Positions 34,487 through 43,488 of a DNA stretch of 64,000 nucleotides are shown piece after piece. This DNA is from Akkermansia muciniphila. Lineage in GTDB: Bacteria; Verrucomicrobiota; Verrucomicrobiia; Verrucomicrobiales; Akkermansiaceae. Location: positions 247,959 to 311,958 of the forward strand of contig CANQLV010000002.1 in NCBI GenBank assembly GCA_947624785.1, read 5' to 3'. The notes below the pieces were generated by a model that was not told the DNA's origin, made no database searches, and saw only the letters and a program-made list of their open reading frames with translations. The position numbers and the translations under genes are program-made. Each line of letters begins with the position of its first letter. Positions within the stretch are counted from its first letter, which is position 1.

Positions 34487-35323
34487 ATGATCATGAGATT
34501 GCCTCACACGTTCATCCTGTCCTGTTCCGCGGCGTTGGCGTTCGGTTTTCTGCCGCCTGCGGCAGGTCAGACCGCGGCTTCCGTAGACCGCAATGAAGAG
34601 GAGCCTGTTCCCAGGCCCGGACTGGAATGCCTTCAGGTAACCCTGCTGATCCGCCAGATGGTTCTGGACCGGTATGACAGCACGGGAACGGGCATTTTGT
34701 CCGAACAGGACAAGGCCCGGCTGGTGGAGGATGCGCGCGCCGCGCAAAGGGAAGCCCGGAAGAAGTTCCTGATGCAGTTTGACAAGGATGGGGACGGAAA
34801 GCTTTCTCCGGAAGAGTACAAGGCCTTCCGGGAGCATGTGGAGAAACGCCGCGGTTCCCGCAGGCCGGACGCCGCCCCGGACAAGCGGGGCGAGCTGCCC
34901 CCTCCTCCCCCCCCTCCCGGCGAAGGGAGGGAAATGGCCATGGTGGAAATCCGGACGGCGGCCCGGAAGCGCTTCATGGTGGCTCCCGGCCTGTTCCTGC
35001 TGACCCGGAACATGCTGATGCAGAAGTATGACGCCAACGGAAACGGCCGCATTGATCCGGAGGAGCATGCCGCTGTCATGAAGGATGCGGCGGCTCTGTA
35101 CCAGGCCAGAATGAAGGAGATGATGGACCTTTACGATCTGGACCAGGATGGCGTGCTCAGCCCGGTGGAGAAGGAGCAGGCTCTGGCGGACAGCCATAAG
35201 GACAGCCCCCTGTATGCCATGGAGGAACCGGACGACATCGACCTGTTCATCCGGGCGAATATCAGTGAAGTGCTGCTGAAGGAGGCGCCCGTGAACAGCG
35301 GGGAGGATAAGGGCTCGGAATAA
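34487..35323 (+). CDS. Secreted EF-hand protein
   Basis: A 278-residue protein with a signal peptide (SCSAALAFGFLPPAAG). Four EF-hand-like loops occur: DSTGTGILSEQD, DKDGDGKLSPEE, DANGNGRIDPEE and DLDQDGVLSPVE. They form two pairs separated by a poly-Pro linker (seven prolines near residue 140). Three are near-ideal Ca2+ loops; the first lacks a usual acidic residue at position 3. It is probably an exported calcium-binding protein of unknown partner. An ATG two codons downstream is an alternative start. Confidence 0.85.
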   Translation: MIMRLPHTFILSCSAALAFGFLPPAAGQTAASVDRNEEEPVPRPGLECLQVTLLIRQMVLDRYDSTGTGILSEQDKARLVEDARAAQREARKKFLMQFDKDGDGKLSPEEYKAFREHVEKRRGSRRPDAAPDKRGELPPPPPPPGEGREMAMVEIRTAARKRFMVAPGLFLLTRNMLMQKYDANGNGRIDPEEHAAVMKDAAALYQARMKEMMDLYDLDQDGVLSPVEKEQALADSHKDSPLYAMEEPDDIDLFIRANISEVLLKEAPVNSGEDKGSE

Positions 35324-35334
35324 TTTTATTCTTC

Positions 35335-36237
35335 ATGATGGAGAACCCTCTGGAACCGGAACAGGCCTTCCTGCAATATCTGGAGGTGGAAAAGCAGGCC
35401 TCCCCCCATACGGTGGAGGTGTATGCCCGCGCGCTGCGCCAGTTCCGGGCCTGGGCGGGAGGGGCGTTCACGGGGTGGGAAAACTGTACTCCGGACCAGA
35501 TGAGGGACTGGCTGTTCCAGGAATTGAAGGATGAGGCCGCTACGGCCTCCATCCGCCTGAGGTTTGCCGCCCTGCGCAGTTTTTACCGTTTCATGATGCA
35601 GCGGCACGGTCTGGAAGCCAGCCCGATGACGGGCGTCTCTCTCCCCAGGAAAAAGAAAAACCTGCCCGTTTTCCTGACGCTTAACCAGATGCTGGAATTG
35701 CTGGAGCTGCCGTACAAGACGCCCGTTCCTGCCAATGCCCCCGCTTGGCTCCCCTACCGTGACGCGGCCATTCTGGAACTTTTTTATTCCTGCGGGATGC
35801 GCCTGAGCGAACTGGTGGGGCTGGATGCTAGCAGCGTGGACCACCGTTTCCGGGGGGTGAGGGTGATGGGGAAGGGGCGCAAGGAGCGCATTCTGCCTGT
35901 GGGCGCTCCTGCGCTGGCGGCTCTGGAAACCTACGCCTCCATGGCCGGTCTGCCGAAGAATTCCCCCCTGTTTGTCTCCCGCATAGGAACCCGGCTCAGC
36001 GCGCGCGCCGTTCAGATGATGCTGGACAAGTACGTGAAGCTGTCTTCCATTCCCTTCACCATTTCCCCCCACAAGATCAGGCATACGTTTGCCACGCACA
36101 TTCTGGATGCCGGGGCGGACCTTCGTTCCGTCCAGGAATTGCTGGGCCATGCCTCCCTGTCCACCACCCAGATTTATACGCATGTGACGCGGGCCAGAAT
36201 GGCGGAAGTTTACAGGCAGGCGCATCCCAGGGCATAA
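35335..36237 (+). CDS. XerC/XerD-type site-specific tyrosine recombinase
   Basis: A 300-residue recombinase of standard Xer length. A SAM-like N-terminal domain (AFLQYLEVEKQASPHTVEVYARALRQF) is followed by the catalytic residues: Arg in CGMRLSELVG, Lys in GKGRKERILP, HKIRHTFATH, LLGHASLSTTQIY with the nucleophilic Tyr, then THV. It should resolve chromosome dimers at dif. It lies among housekeeping genes, so it is not a prophage integrase. XerC and XerD cannot be told apart here. Confidence 0.93.
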   Translation: MMENPLEPEQAFLQYLEVEKQASPHTVEVYARALRQFRAWAGGAFTGWENCTPDQMRDWLFQELKDEAATASIRLRFAALRSFYRFMMQRHGLEASPMTGVSLPRKKKNLPVFLTLNQMLELLELPYKTPVPANAPAWLPYRDAAILELFYSCGMRLSELVGLDASSVDHRFRGVRVMGKGRKERILPVGAPALAALETYASMAGLPKNSPLFVSRIGTRLSARAVQMMLDKYVKLSSIPFTISPHKIRHTFATHILDAGADLRSVQELLGHASLSTTQIYTHVTRARMAEVYRQAHPRA

Positions 36238-36251
36238 GGCCGCTTTATCCC

Positions 36252-36878
36252 ATGACGGAAGAACTCATATTCGCAGGAATCCTGCTGCTCTCCCAGGCGT
36301 CTCCGGGCCCTGACCAGGCTTTTGTCACCCGGAGCACGCTGGCTTACGGCTTTGGCGCCGGGGTGATGGCGGCTCTGGGCATTGGTACCGGGGTGATCGC
36401 TCACGCGGCGCTGGCGTGCACGGTGGGGGCTTCCGTCTTTCACAGCTCCCTGGGGCTGGTGCTTTTTTGTGCCGCTTCCTGCTGGATGCTGTACCTGGCG
36501 TGGAAGATATGGCCGCGGGGGAGGAAGGGCAGCCTCGCCGGGAGCGGGGATATTCCCCCGGCTTCCGGCATTTACCGGGATGCCCTGGTGACCAATTTAA
36601 TGAACCCCAAGGCCACGTTTTTCTTCGTAGCCCTCTCCGCCCCGCTGCTGGAGAAGAATCATGACCCTTCCTATGCCCTGTTCCTTGGCGCATTGATCGT
36701 GGTGACGGGAACGGCGGGGTGGATTCTGTGGGCGCTTGTCTTCCGCTGGCAGCCCATCCGTTCCTTTTATGACCGGCATGCCGGAGGGGTGGATGGAGTG
36801 CTGTCCCTGGTGCTGGCGGGGTTTGGCCTCAGCATGCTGTACTCCTTCGGGCGCATGGCGGTGGCAAGCTTTTCCTGA
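36252..36878 (+). CDS. LysE/RhtB-family amino-acid exporter
   Basis: A 208-residue inner-membrane protein with about six helices. It opens with ILLLSQASPGPDQAFV, where the SPGP motif is the hallmark of the LysE superfamily, followed by GFGAGVMAALGIGTG. NLMNPKATFFF is the second family motif. It should export an amino acid or derivative; the substrate is unknown. It lies 14 bases after the Xer gene and is probably cotranscribed. Confidence 0.9.
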   Translation: MTEELIFAGILLLSQASPGPDQAFVTRSTLAYGFGAGVMAALGIGTGVIAHAALACTVGASVFHSSLGLVLFCAASCWMLYLAWKIWPRGRKGSLAGSGDIPPASGIYRDALVTNLMNPKATFFFVALSAPLLEKNHDPSYALFLGALIVVTGTAGWILWALVFRWQPIRSFYDRHAGGVDGVLSLVLAGFGLSMLYSFGRMAVASFS

Positions 36879-36927
36879 TGCGGAGATGGGAGGGAACGGC
36901 TTTTTTCTCGGAAAAATAACTCTGGTA

Positions 36928-36956
36928 TTGACAATGACTCCATTATATCGCATACA
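36928..36956 (+). promoter_or_regulatory. Promoter of rpsP
   Basis: A perfect TTGACA (36928-36933) is followed by a 17-base spacer and CATACA (36951-36956). The -10 match is modest. The leader would be about 80 bases. Confidence 0.5.
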
Positions 36957-37045
36957 TCTGCACCCGCTATGGGAAGCCGAACGCGCACGCATGTGAGTGA
37001 CAAGGCGCGCAAGTTCCCCATTAACACCTTTTACTTATAATTGAT

Positions 37046-37288
37046 ATGGCAGTAGCAATCAGACTCAACCGTCAGGGTTCCAAGGACCGTCCTTACTATA
37101 AAATCGTAGTTGTCGACAGCCGTGCTCGTCGCGACGGCCGTTACATCGAACAAGTGGGCTCCTATGATCCCATGAAGGAAGGCGTCAACTACACCATCAA
37201 CCTGGAAAAGGTTGACAAGTGGCTTGCCAACGGCGCGCAGCCCTCTGAAACGGTCAATTCCATGATCCGCAAGGCCCGCAAGGCCTAA
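37046..37288 (+). CDS. rpsP: 30S ribosomal protein S16
   Basis: An 80-residue 16S rRNA-binding protein with the signature [23 protein letters not shown] split over the first two strands, and the GSYDPM segment. In most bacteria rpsP leads rimM-trmD-rplS. Here it has its own promoter and is followed by a terminator, so it is monocistronic. Confidence 0.97.
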
Positions 37289-37313
37289 GCCCGGTTCTTC
37301 ATCATCTTTCCTG

Positions 37314-37347
37314 AAGGCGCTCCTTTGACAGGTGCGCCTTTTGTTGT
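37314..37347 (+). terminator. Terminator after rpsP
   Basis: A 7-bp stem (37314-37320 with 37334-37340) runs into a T-rich tail. Confidence 0.7.
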
Positions 37348-37444
37348 TTCTTGCGCTGATGCGGAAGGACTGCCAGGCGGCATCCCTGCGTCAGGAATGA
37401 GCCGGGTACGGAAAGCACCCCGTACATAGGAAAACGGCCCGGCG

Positions 37445-37999
37445 TTACTGCCGGCGGGACTGGAACACCCTGGCGGACTCCAGAATGCCAAACGCGATCT
37501 CATGGATGTGGAGATTGGCCGTGTCAATGGTCAGGTGCGCCGTTTCCCGGTAAAAATCATGCCGCTCTTTCATGAGGCGGGCCAGCACGGCTTTGGGATT
37601 GGGCTGCTGGAGCAGGGGGCGGTTGGTGCATCTGGAAATGCGCTGGTACAGGGTGTTTACATCCGTATGAAGCCAGACGACAAAGCCCAGCTTTTTCAGC
37701 AGATCCCGGTTTTCCGGCCTGATAGTGATGCCGCCGCCTGTGGAAATAATGCGGCTTTGTCTGGCCGCCGCCTGCAATTGGCGCAGGATTCCGGTTTCCA
37801 GGTCACGAAAATGTGATTCTCCATGAGCCTTGAAAATTTGCGGAATGCTCATTCCCGTCTGGTGCTCGATCAGCTGGTCCGTATCCGTGAAACGAAGGCT
37901 CGTCTCCCGGTGCAATTCCTTCCCGATGGTCGTTTTGCCGCATCCCATCAGTCCTATCAGGATGATGTTTGGCAAGGATGTTGGCGCGGCCCCCTTCAT
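37445..37999 (-). CDS. aroK: Shikimate kinase
   Basis: A 184-residue P-loop kinase that phosphorylates shikimate for aromatic amino-acid synthesis. Walker A is LIGLMGCGKTT, DTDQLIE binds shikimate, FRDLE and STGGG follow, and the lid carries RPLLQ. Size and motif order are typical. It is a single gene on the minus strand. Confidence 0.94.
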   Translation of the reverse strand: MKGAAPTSLPNIILIGLMGCGKTTIGKELHRETSLRFTDTDQLIEHQTGMSIPQIFKAHGESHFRDLETGILRQLQAAARQSRIISTGGGITIRPENRDLLKKLGFVVWLHTDVNTLYQRISRCTNRPLLQQPNPKAVLARLMKERHDFYRETAHLTIDTANLHIHEIAFGILESARVFQSRRQ

Positions 38000-38109
38000 G
38001 GCTTGATTGTACCCAATCCAGCGGCGTGAGAAAATAACTTTTTAGCCGTATGGCCTTTTCCGGTTCCCGCTTCCACTCCGGGCGGGATGCCGTATGGGGA
38101 GGATGAAGG

Positions 38110-38213
38110 AGGGGCCGGTTTGGCAAATAGGGGAAAGCCTGGGGCCGCCGATGTATCGGCTGAGATGCCCGACTCCCGCGAATTTGACAGTCTCTCCCCT
38201 CCGGGAAAGGAGG
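38110..38213 (+). promoter_or_regulatory. Structured leader before the Sua5 gene with partial THI-box resemblance
   Basis: Upstream of the start at 38256 the DNA can form a perfect hairpin (38147-38151 with 38156-38160) followed directly by CTGAGAT, then CTCCCGCGAATTTGACAG, then a second hairpin (38198-38202 with 38209-38213). GGGG(38130-38133)...GCC...GGC-TGAGA...CCC matches the P2/P3 half of a TPP riboswitch. The pyrophosphate-binding half (GGnnAAUnCCnGCG) is absent. It may be a relic, a variant or an unrelated leader. Confidence 0.35.
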
Positions 38214-38255
38214 TCTTACTTGACGCAGGAGCTACCTTCAGGCAAGGATAAGGCC

Positions 38256-39302
38256 ATGCAAACCGAAATGTTCGAGGTAGACCCCCTGTCAGACAACCGC
38301 AAGCTGTATGTCCGTGCGGCGGAAGCGCTGGCCGCGGGAGCGCTGGTGGGAATCCCTACGGAGACCGTGTATGGCCTGGGAGCGGATGCCTTGAATCCGG
38401 AAGCGGTAGCCAGAGTTTTTGAAGCCAAGGGAAGGCCCTCCTTCGACCCGCTGATTATCCATGTTCATCATGGAAAGGAGGTGGAAAAATATACCGCCAT
38501 TCCGGAGGAACTGAAAGAACTGGTGCATACGCTGGCTTCCAAATTCTGGCCGGGGCCGCTGACGATGGTATTGCCGAAGGCGGACATCATCCCGGACATC
38601 GTAACCAGCGGCCTGCCCACGGTGGCCGTGCGCGTAAGCGCGCATCCCGCCATGCGCGGGGTGGCGAAAGCGCTGGGGCGCCCCGTGGCCGCGCCCAGCG
38701 CCAACCGCTTCGGCCATATCAGCCCTACTTCAGCCTCCGCCGTGCAGAAGGAGCTGGATGGACGCATAGAAATGATTCTGGACGCCGGCGCCTGCTCCGA
38801 GGGGCTGGAAAGCACCATCGTGCGCCCCATGCTTGACGAGAAGGGAAAGCCCGCGCTGGAATTGTTGCGTGAAGGTCCGGTGACCCGGGAGCAGTTCCGG
38901 AACCTGGTGAAGGTGGTGCGCCGCAAGCCTGCTGGCCGCCCCGTTTCAGAAGAAGCCCCGGCGGATGCTCCGGGGCAGCTCGGCAGCCATTACGCTCCGC
39001 GCAAACCCATGATGCTGCTGGAAACCGGGGAGGAATTCGTTCCCGCGGAAGGAGTGCGGTACGGTCTGCTCTCCTATGAGGGAACGTCTGATCTTGCCCA
39101 GCAGGGCAATTGGGCGGAAGTGGTGGCCATGAGCCCCGGAAGCGGACGGTTGGCGGAGGCGGCCGTGCGCCTGTTTGCCTTGATGAGGCAGATGGATGAA
39201 AATGAAGCCATTGACGTCATCGTGGCGGAACCCGTTCCGGAAGCGGGGCTGGGCCGCGCCATCATGGACCGCCTGCGCCGCGCCTCCGCCGCCAGGGAAT
39301 GA
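38256..39302 (+). CDS. tsaC: L-threonylcarbamoyladenylate synthase, Sua5 type
   Basis: A 348-residue enzyme that makes threonylcarbamoyl-AMP for t6A37 of tRNA. The YrdC domain (about 10-210) has GIPTETVYGLGADAL, KGRPSFDPLIIHV and RPVAAPSANRFGHISPTSA. A linker (APADAPGQLGSHYAPRKP) and a C-terminal Sua5 domain follow, so this is the long Sua5/YwlC form rather than short TsaC. I use the ATG at 38256, after AAGGATAAGG; the frame extends upstream through the leader structure but without conserved residues. Confidence 0.93.
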   Translation: MQTEMFEVDPLSDNRKLYVRAAEALAAGALVGIPTETVYGLGADALNPEAVARVFEAKGRPSFDPLIIHVHHGKEVEKYTAIPEELKELVHTLASKFWPGPLTMVLPKADIIPDIVTSGLPTVAVRVSAHPAMRGVAKALGRPVAAPSANRFGHISPTSASAVQKELDGRIEMILDAGACSEGLESTIVRPMLDEKGKPALELLREGPVTREQFRNLVKVVRRKPAGRPVSEEAPADAPGQLGSHYAPRKPMMLLETGEEFVPAEGVRYGLLSYEGTSDLAQQGNWAEVVAMSPGSGRLAEAAVRLFALMRQMDENEAIDVIVAEPVPEAGLGRAIMDRLRRASAARE

Positions 39303-39357
39303 CTTGTCCACGGTTCCCTGAATATGCTAAAACTCTCGCGAATCCTTTTTTAATTCT

Positions 39358-39702
39358 ATGGCTGCCACGTTATTTGAAAAAATCTGTTCCGGGGAAATTC
39401 CCGCGGACATCGTGTACCAGGATGAACAATGCGTCTGCTTCCGGGACATCAGCCCCCAGGCTCCGGAACATCTGCTGCTGGTTCCCCGCAAGCCCATTCC
39501 CCGCCTTTCCGCGGCAGGGGAGGAAGACGCCGCCCTCCTGGGCCATATGATGCTGGCCGCCGGACGGATTGCACGGTCCCTTCACCTGGATGAAAGCGGC
39601 TTCCGCCTGGTCATCAACAACGGCCCGGACGCCGGAGAGGCGGTGCCCCATCTGCACATGCACCTGCTGGCAGGCCGCAAGCTGGAATGGCCTCCCGGTT
39701 AG
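39358..39702 (+). CDS. HIT-family nucleotide hydrolase (HinT-like)
   Basis: A 114-residue protein that probably hydrolyses nucleoside phosphoramidates. It starts FEKICSGEIPADIVYQDEQC, as in HinT/PKCI proteins, and has the histidine triad HLHMHLL near the end with GEAVPH before it. It follows the Sua5 gene by 55 bases. Confidence 0.92.
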   Translation: MAATLFEKICSGEIPADIVYQDEQCVCFRDISPQAPEHLLLVPRKPIPRLSAAGEEDAALLGHMMLAAGRIARSLHLDESGFRLVINNGPDAGEAVPHLHMHLLAGRKLEWPPG

Positions 39703-39821
39703 GCCGGAGCGGAATTGGGGACGCCGGGATGAGGGAGGGGATGTGTCATTCCTTCCCCTTTCCAGGGATGGTGCCGCCCTGTCTGCTTGTCAGGCGCGGA
39801 GTCTGCCTGTAAGATGCATTC

Positions 39822-40313
39822 ATGAAAAGATTGCTGGTAGAGCTTGAGAACTTGCCGGAAGCGGGGAAAAAGTACAGCGGTGAGCTGGATTCCGAAATCT
39901 TCGGCATCGATGATGAAGAGGTTACTTCCATCGGGCCTCTTGCTTTTGACTTGCACGTGCAGAGATTTGAAAACGAATTGTTCGTAAGGGGCAGTATTTC
40001 CGCTCCGTTCAAATTCCGTTGCGTGCGCTGCCTGGGCTACTTTGACTACGTGGTGGAGGTAAGCGATTTTGCCGCCTCTTTTGAAATTGAAGCACAGAGC
40101 GTTGTGGACGTTTCAGACTCCATGAGGGAGGAAATAGTCCTGGATTTTCCGGCGTACCCGAAATGTGCGGACGGAGGCATGGAAAACGACTGTATGGCGA
40201 AAACTCCGTATTTTGGAGTGGACAAAGAGGGGGGAACGGGTGTAAACAGTTCTGCCCCGAGCAAGAATAGCGGCGTGTGGGACGCCCTCAATGAGCTGGG
40301 GGATCATCATTAA
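39822..40313 (+). CDS. yceD: YceD (DUF177) family protein
   Basis: A 163-residue protein with the DUF177 core [16 protein letters not shown] and the acidic [13 protein letters not shown] segment. It lies 23 bases upstream of rpmF, the near-universal yceD-rpmF-plsX order. YceD is linked to 23S rRNA or ribosome assembly in other bacteria. The C-terminal tail [10 protein letters not shown] is also typical. Confidence 0.9.
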
Positions 40314-40336
40314 TCACCTTTTTACCAACTAAAATT

Positions 40337-40528
40337 ATGGCAGCACCTAAGCGCAGAACGTCCAAGATGAAGCAGCGTACCCGCCTTGCCGCGCAGGCAT
40401 GGCGCGCTCCGAAGCTCCGCAAGTGCCAGAATTGCGGCAGCAGCACCCCCGGTCATACCGCCTGCCCCAATTGCGGTACGTACACGACCCGCTCCGGCAA
40501 GGAAATCGTGGTGAAGGCGGAAGCGTAA
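40337..40528 (+). CDS. rpmF: 50S ribosomal protein L32
   Basis: A 63-residue protein with the basic start [13 protein letters not shown] and a zinc ribbon, CQNCG...CPNCG, so this is the Cys-containing, zinc-dependent form of L32. Confidence 0.96.
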
Positions 40529-40537
40529 GCTCCGCAG

Positions 40538-40650
40538 GCGCCGCATTTGCCTTGAAAGTTATCGCCGTACTGCGGCGCTATCATGTAGACCTCTCCAGCC
40601 GCTTTTGCTCCGCAAAGCGGCTGAACTTGCTTGAAGCAGGCTGTTTTTTC
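40538..40650 (+). terminator. Cluster of three hairpins between rpmF and plsX
   Basis: Three stems lie in 150 bases: 40538-40545 with 40571-40578, 40596-40605 with 40614-40623, and a short one at about 40625-40639 followed by a T6 run (40643-40648). The last could terminate or attenuate the yceD-rpmF transcript before plsX. Confidence 0.5.
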
Positions 40651-40677
40651 TGCTAACACACTTCTTCAACAAATACT

Positions 40678-41727
40678 ATGAAGATTGCACTGGATGTGAT
40701 GGGCGGCGACAATGCGCCCGATATTAATATGGACGGGGCGAAGCGGGCCCTGCGTGATTTCCCTCTCATTGAAAAAATCTATCTTGTGGGGAGGGAGGAG
40801 GTGGTGCGCAGCTCCTGTGACCGCTGGGGGCTTTCCGGCCCGCGCGTGGAAATCGTTCCCGCCGCGGAAGTGGTGGAAATGAATGAATCCGGGCTACTGG
40901 CGGTAAGGAAAAAGAAAAACTCTTCCATGTCCGTCTCCGTGGACCTGGTCAAGACCGGGAATGCGGACGCCGTGGTCAGCGCGGGCAACACGGGCGCGGC
41001 CGTAGCGGCCGCCACTATCAAGCTCAGACTGCTCGACGGCGTGGAACGCGCAGGCATCGTGACCCAGCTTCCGAATGAATTTGGAGTTTGCAACGTGACG
41101 GATACAGGAGCCAATCCGGACGCCAAGCCCCGGCATTTGGTGGGCTATGCCGTTATGGCCAGCATTCTGGCGCGTTCCGTATACGGCAAGCCGTTGCCCA
41201 AGGTGGGCGTCATGAGCAATGGCTCCGAGGATGAAAAGGGAACGGACTTTACCAAGGGAACTTTTTGTCTGTTGAAGCATTTGGAGGAGCGCGGCGCGCT
41301 CCCTTTTAAATTTGTGGGCAATGTGGAGGGCCATGATCTCTTTGAACATGAAATAGACGTGGCGCTGACGGACGGCTTTACCGGGAACGTCCTGCTGAAA
41401 ACCTGCGAGGCCACCGCCAAGGCATTTGGCAAATGGCTGAAGGAGGAACTTCAGGCAAACCCGCTCCGCATGATGGGAGCCGCCTGCGCTTCCGGCGCAT
41501 TCCGCGCCATGAAGGCGCGCCTCTCTGCGGACTCCGTGGGGGGAAGCCCCCTGCTGGGCGTCAGGGGCGTGACCATCATTGCGCATGGCAGCTCCACTCC
41601 CGTCGCTATCCGCAATGCCCTGAGAGTCTCCATGGAAATGGTGCAGCAGGGTGTCAATCCCCTCATTGAAGAGGAGATGGCCAGGCTGGGCACTATTCCG
41701 GAGGTCTCCGAAGTGTACTCCAAATAA
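40678..41727 (+). CDS. plsX: Phosphate acyltransferase PlsX
   Basis: A 349-residue enzyme converting acyl-ACP to acyl-phosphate for phospholipid synthesis. It begins KIALDVMGGDNAP, has VSAGNTGAAVAAA and ends with the GVRGVTIIAHGSS segment. Length is typical. fabH, often next, is not present; an HD hydrolase follows after 6 bases. Confidence 0.96.
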   Translation: MKIALDVMGGDNAPDINMDGAKRALRDFPLIEKIYLVGREEVVRSSCDRWGLSGPRVEIVPAAEVVEMNESGLLAVRKKKNSSMSVSVDLVKTGNADAVVSAGNTGAAVAAATIKLRLLDGVERAGIVTQLPNEFGVCNVTDTGANPDAKPRHLVGYAVMASILARSVYGKPLPKVGVMSNGSEDEKGTDFTKGTFCLLKHLEERGALPFKFVGNVEGHDLFEHEIDVALTDGFTGNVLLKTCEATAKAFGKWLKEELQANPLRMMGAACASGAFRAMKARLSADSVGGSPLLGVRGVTIIAHGSSTPVAIRNALRVSMEMVQQGVNPLIEEEMARLGTIPEVSEVYSK

Positions 41728-41733
41728 TCAATT

Positions 41734-43488
41734 ATGTTTCATTTTCTGAAAAAGCATGCCGCTGCAGCGGCAAAAGAAGGAAAAACCCAGGAAGAGGCGG
41801 CCTCCGTTCCCCATTCCCCCGGTGACCGTCTGGACTCCAGCCTGGCAGTATCCGTGGGCCTGTGCGTGCTGGTTTTCATCGTTCTTCAATGGATGGGCAG
41901 TTACAGTCCCCATTGGGGGAAATCCTTATGGCACCATGTGTCGGAAGCCTTTTTGCTCTTCTCCGTGACGCTGGCGCTGATGCCCATGTACTGGCTCTGC
42001 GCCGGCTCCCTGCGCAGGAAAAACAAAACCTTTGTGGTCACTTGGGGGGCCATTCTGGTCCAGCTCCTGTTCTTTGGCCTCATCCGGCATGTGACGGCTG
42101 ATATTACGTCCGACATCGGCAATGAACTCCTGTACCTGCCCTATATGATGGCGCCGCTGATTGTAACGGTGCTGCTGGGGCCGCTGCTGGGCATGTTCGC
42201 CACCATCTCCATCTGCATGCTCGGCGGATTCTTCATTCTGCCGGAACAGTATGTACCGGAAAAGCAGGTCCAGTTCTGGATCTTGAGCTCCCTCTCCGGC
42301 ATGCTCACCGTGCTGCTTACCCATAATCTGCGAAACCGTGCCCAGCTGCTGCGCGCGGGCTTCTTCGTGGGGCTGCTCGTCATGGTGCTGTGCTGCATCA
42401 TGGGCGTCATCAATCTCCAGGCGTGGGATTACAACCTGGCAGGCGTACTGGTATGCCTGGCCGTGGCGTTTGGCGTAAGCATGCTGACCAGCGTGCTGAT
42501 CAGCGGCGTACTGCCTATTATAGAAGGTGTCTTTAAAATTATTACGCCCATTTCCTGGCTGGAAATGGCGGACATGAACCGTCCGCTGATGAAGAGGTTG
42601 CAAATGGAAGCTCCGGGCACCTTCCACCACTGCCTGATGGTCGCCCAGCTGGCGGAAGCGGCGGCGGAAGCCATCGGCGCCAATCCCATTGAATGCCGGG
42701 TAGCGGCTTACTACCATGACATCGGCAAAATGCAGAACCCCCTCTACTTCATTGAAAACATCATGGACGGCCCCAACCCCCATGATGAGCTCACGCCCAG
42801 CATGAGCGCCCGCATCATCATCGACCACGTTCAGGACGGGGTGGAGCTGGCCAGGGCGAACAACCTTCCGCGTCCGCTGGTGGACGTCATTGAACAGCAT
42901 CACGGCACCTCGCTGGCCTACTTCTTTTACCGGAAGGCCCTTCAATACCGGGATGAAATCCTGAGCCGGGTGGAAAGCGGTCTGGCCTCTCCGGACGATG
43001 TGCCGGAAGTGGTGGAATCCAACTTCCGCTACAAGGGGCCCAACCCCCAGAGCAAGGAAACGGGCATCGTCAGCCTGGCGGACATCGTGGAAAGCGCAAC
43101 TCGCTCCATGGGAAAAATCTCCTGTGAGGAAATGCAGAAAAGAGTGGATGAACTCTTGAAGCAGAGGGTGGTGGACGGCCATCTGGATGACTGCGGCCTT
43201 ACCTTCGGGGATCTCAAGAAAATCCGCAACAGCTTCATCAAGACGCTGAAAAGCATTCACCACAACCGCATTGCCTATCCTTCCCACAATCCGGAGGCAA
43301 AAATTGAAAAGCCTGTTCTTCCTGTGGTGGCTGCCATGAAGGAAGAGGAAAAAACGGAGAAAAAGGAAGGCGGGGGCAAAGCTGTTCCGGAAATCATGGA
43401 ACTGCCCGACGCCGGCCAGCAGGAAAAGCCCGCAGAGGTGGGGGAGAAGGACGGGACGGATACGGAGAAAAATGAAACCGCATCTTGA
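41734..43488 (+). CDS. Membrane HD-domain phosphohydrolase (PgpH-like)
   Basis: A 584-residue protein with about seven membrane helices at roughly 45-275 and a cytoplasmic HD domain (FHHCLMVAQLAEAAAEA, AAYYHDIGKMQNP, ILHHG-type EQHHGTSLAYFFYRKA). The HD set matches PgpH cyclic-di-AMP phosphodiesterases and 7TM-HD proteins. The large extracellular 7TMR-HDED domain of PgpH is missing. It probably degrades c-di-AMP or another cyclic dinucleotide. A charged Lys/Glu tail ends it, overlapping ybeY by 17 bases. Confidence 0.87.
   Translation: MFHFLKKHAAAAAKEGKTQEEAASVPHSPGDRLDSSLAVSVGLCVLVFIVLQWMGSYSPHWGKSLWHHVSEAFLLFSVTLALMPMYWLCAGSLRRKNKTFVVTWGAILVQLLFFGLIRHVTADITSDIGNELLYLPYMMAPLIVTVLLGPLLGMFATISICMLGGFFILPEQYVPEKQVQFWILSSLSGMLTVLLTHNLRNRAQLLRAGFFVGLLVMVLCCIMGVINLQAWDYNLAGVLVCLAVAFGVSMLTSVLISGVLPIIEGVFKIITPISWLEMADMNRPLMKRLQMEAPGTFHHCLMVAQLAEAAAEAIGANPIECRVAAYYHDIGKMQNPLYFIENIMDGPNPHDELTPSMSARIIIDHVQDGVELARANNLPRPLVDVIEQHHGTSLAYFFYRKALQYRDEILSRVESGLASPDDVPEVVESNFRYKGPNPQSKETGIVSLADIVESATRSMGKISCEEMQKRVDELLKQRVVDGHLDDCGLTFGDLKKIRNSFIKTLKSIHHNRIAYPSHNPEAKIEKPVLPVVAAMKEEEKTEKKEGGGKAVPEIMELPDAGQQEKPAEVGEKDGTDTEKNETAS

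Noticed and set aside
35335..36237. Tyrosine recombinase as a sign of a second mobile element
   Set aside because: Length and motifs are those of chromosomal XerC/D, and it sits among housekeeping genes with no tRNA or phage genes nearby.
38110..38255. A complete TPP riboswitch before the tsaC/Sua5 gene
   Set aside because: Only the P2/P3 half is recognisable; the pyrophosphate-binding helix is missing and the gene is not thiamine-related, so it is listed only as a partial resemblance.
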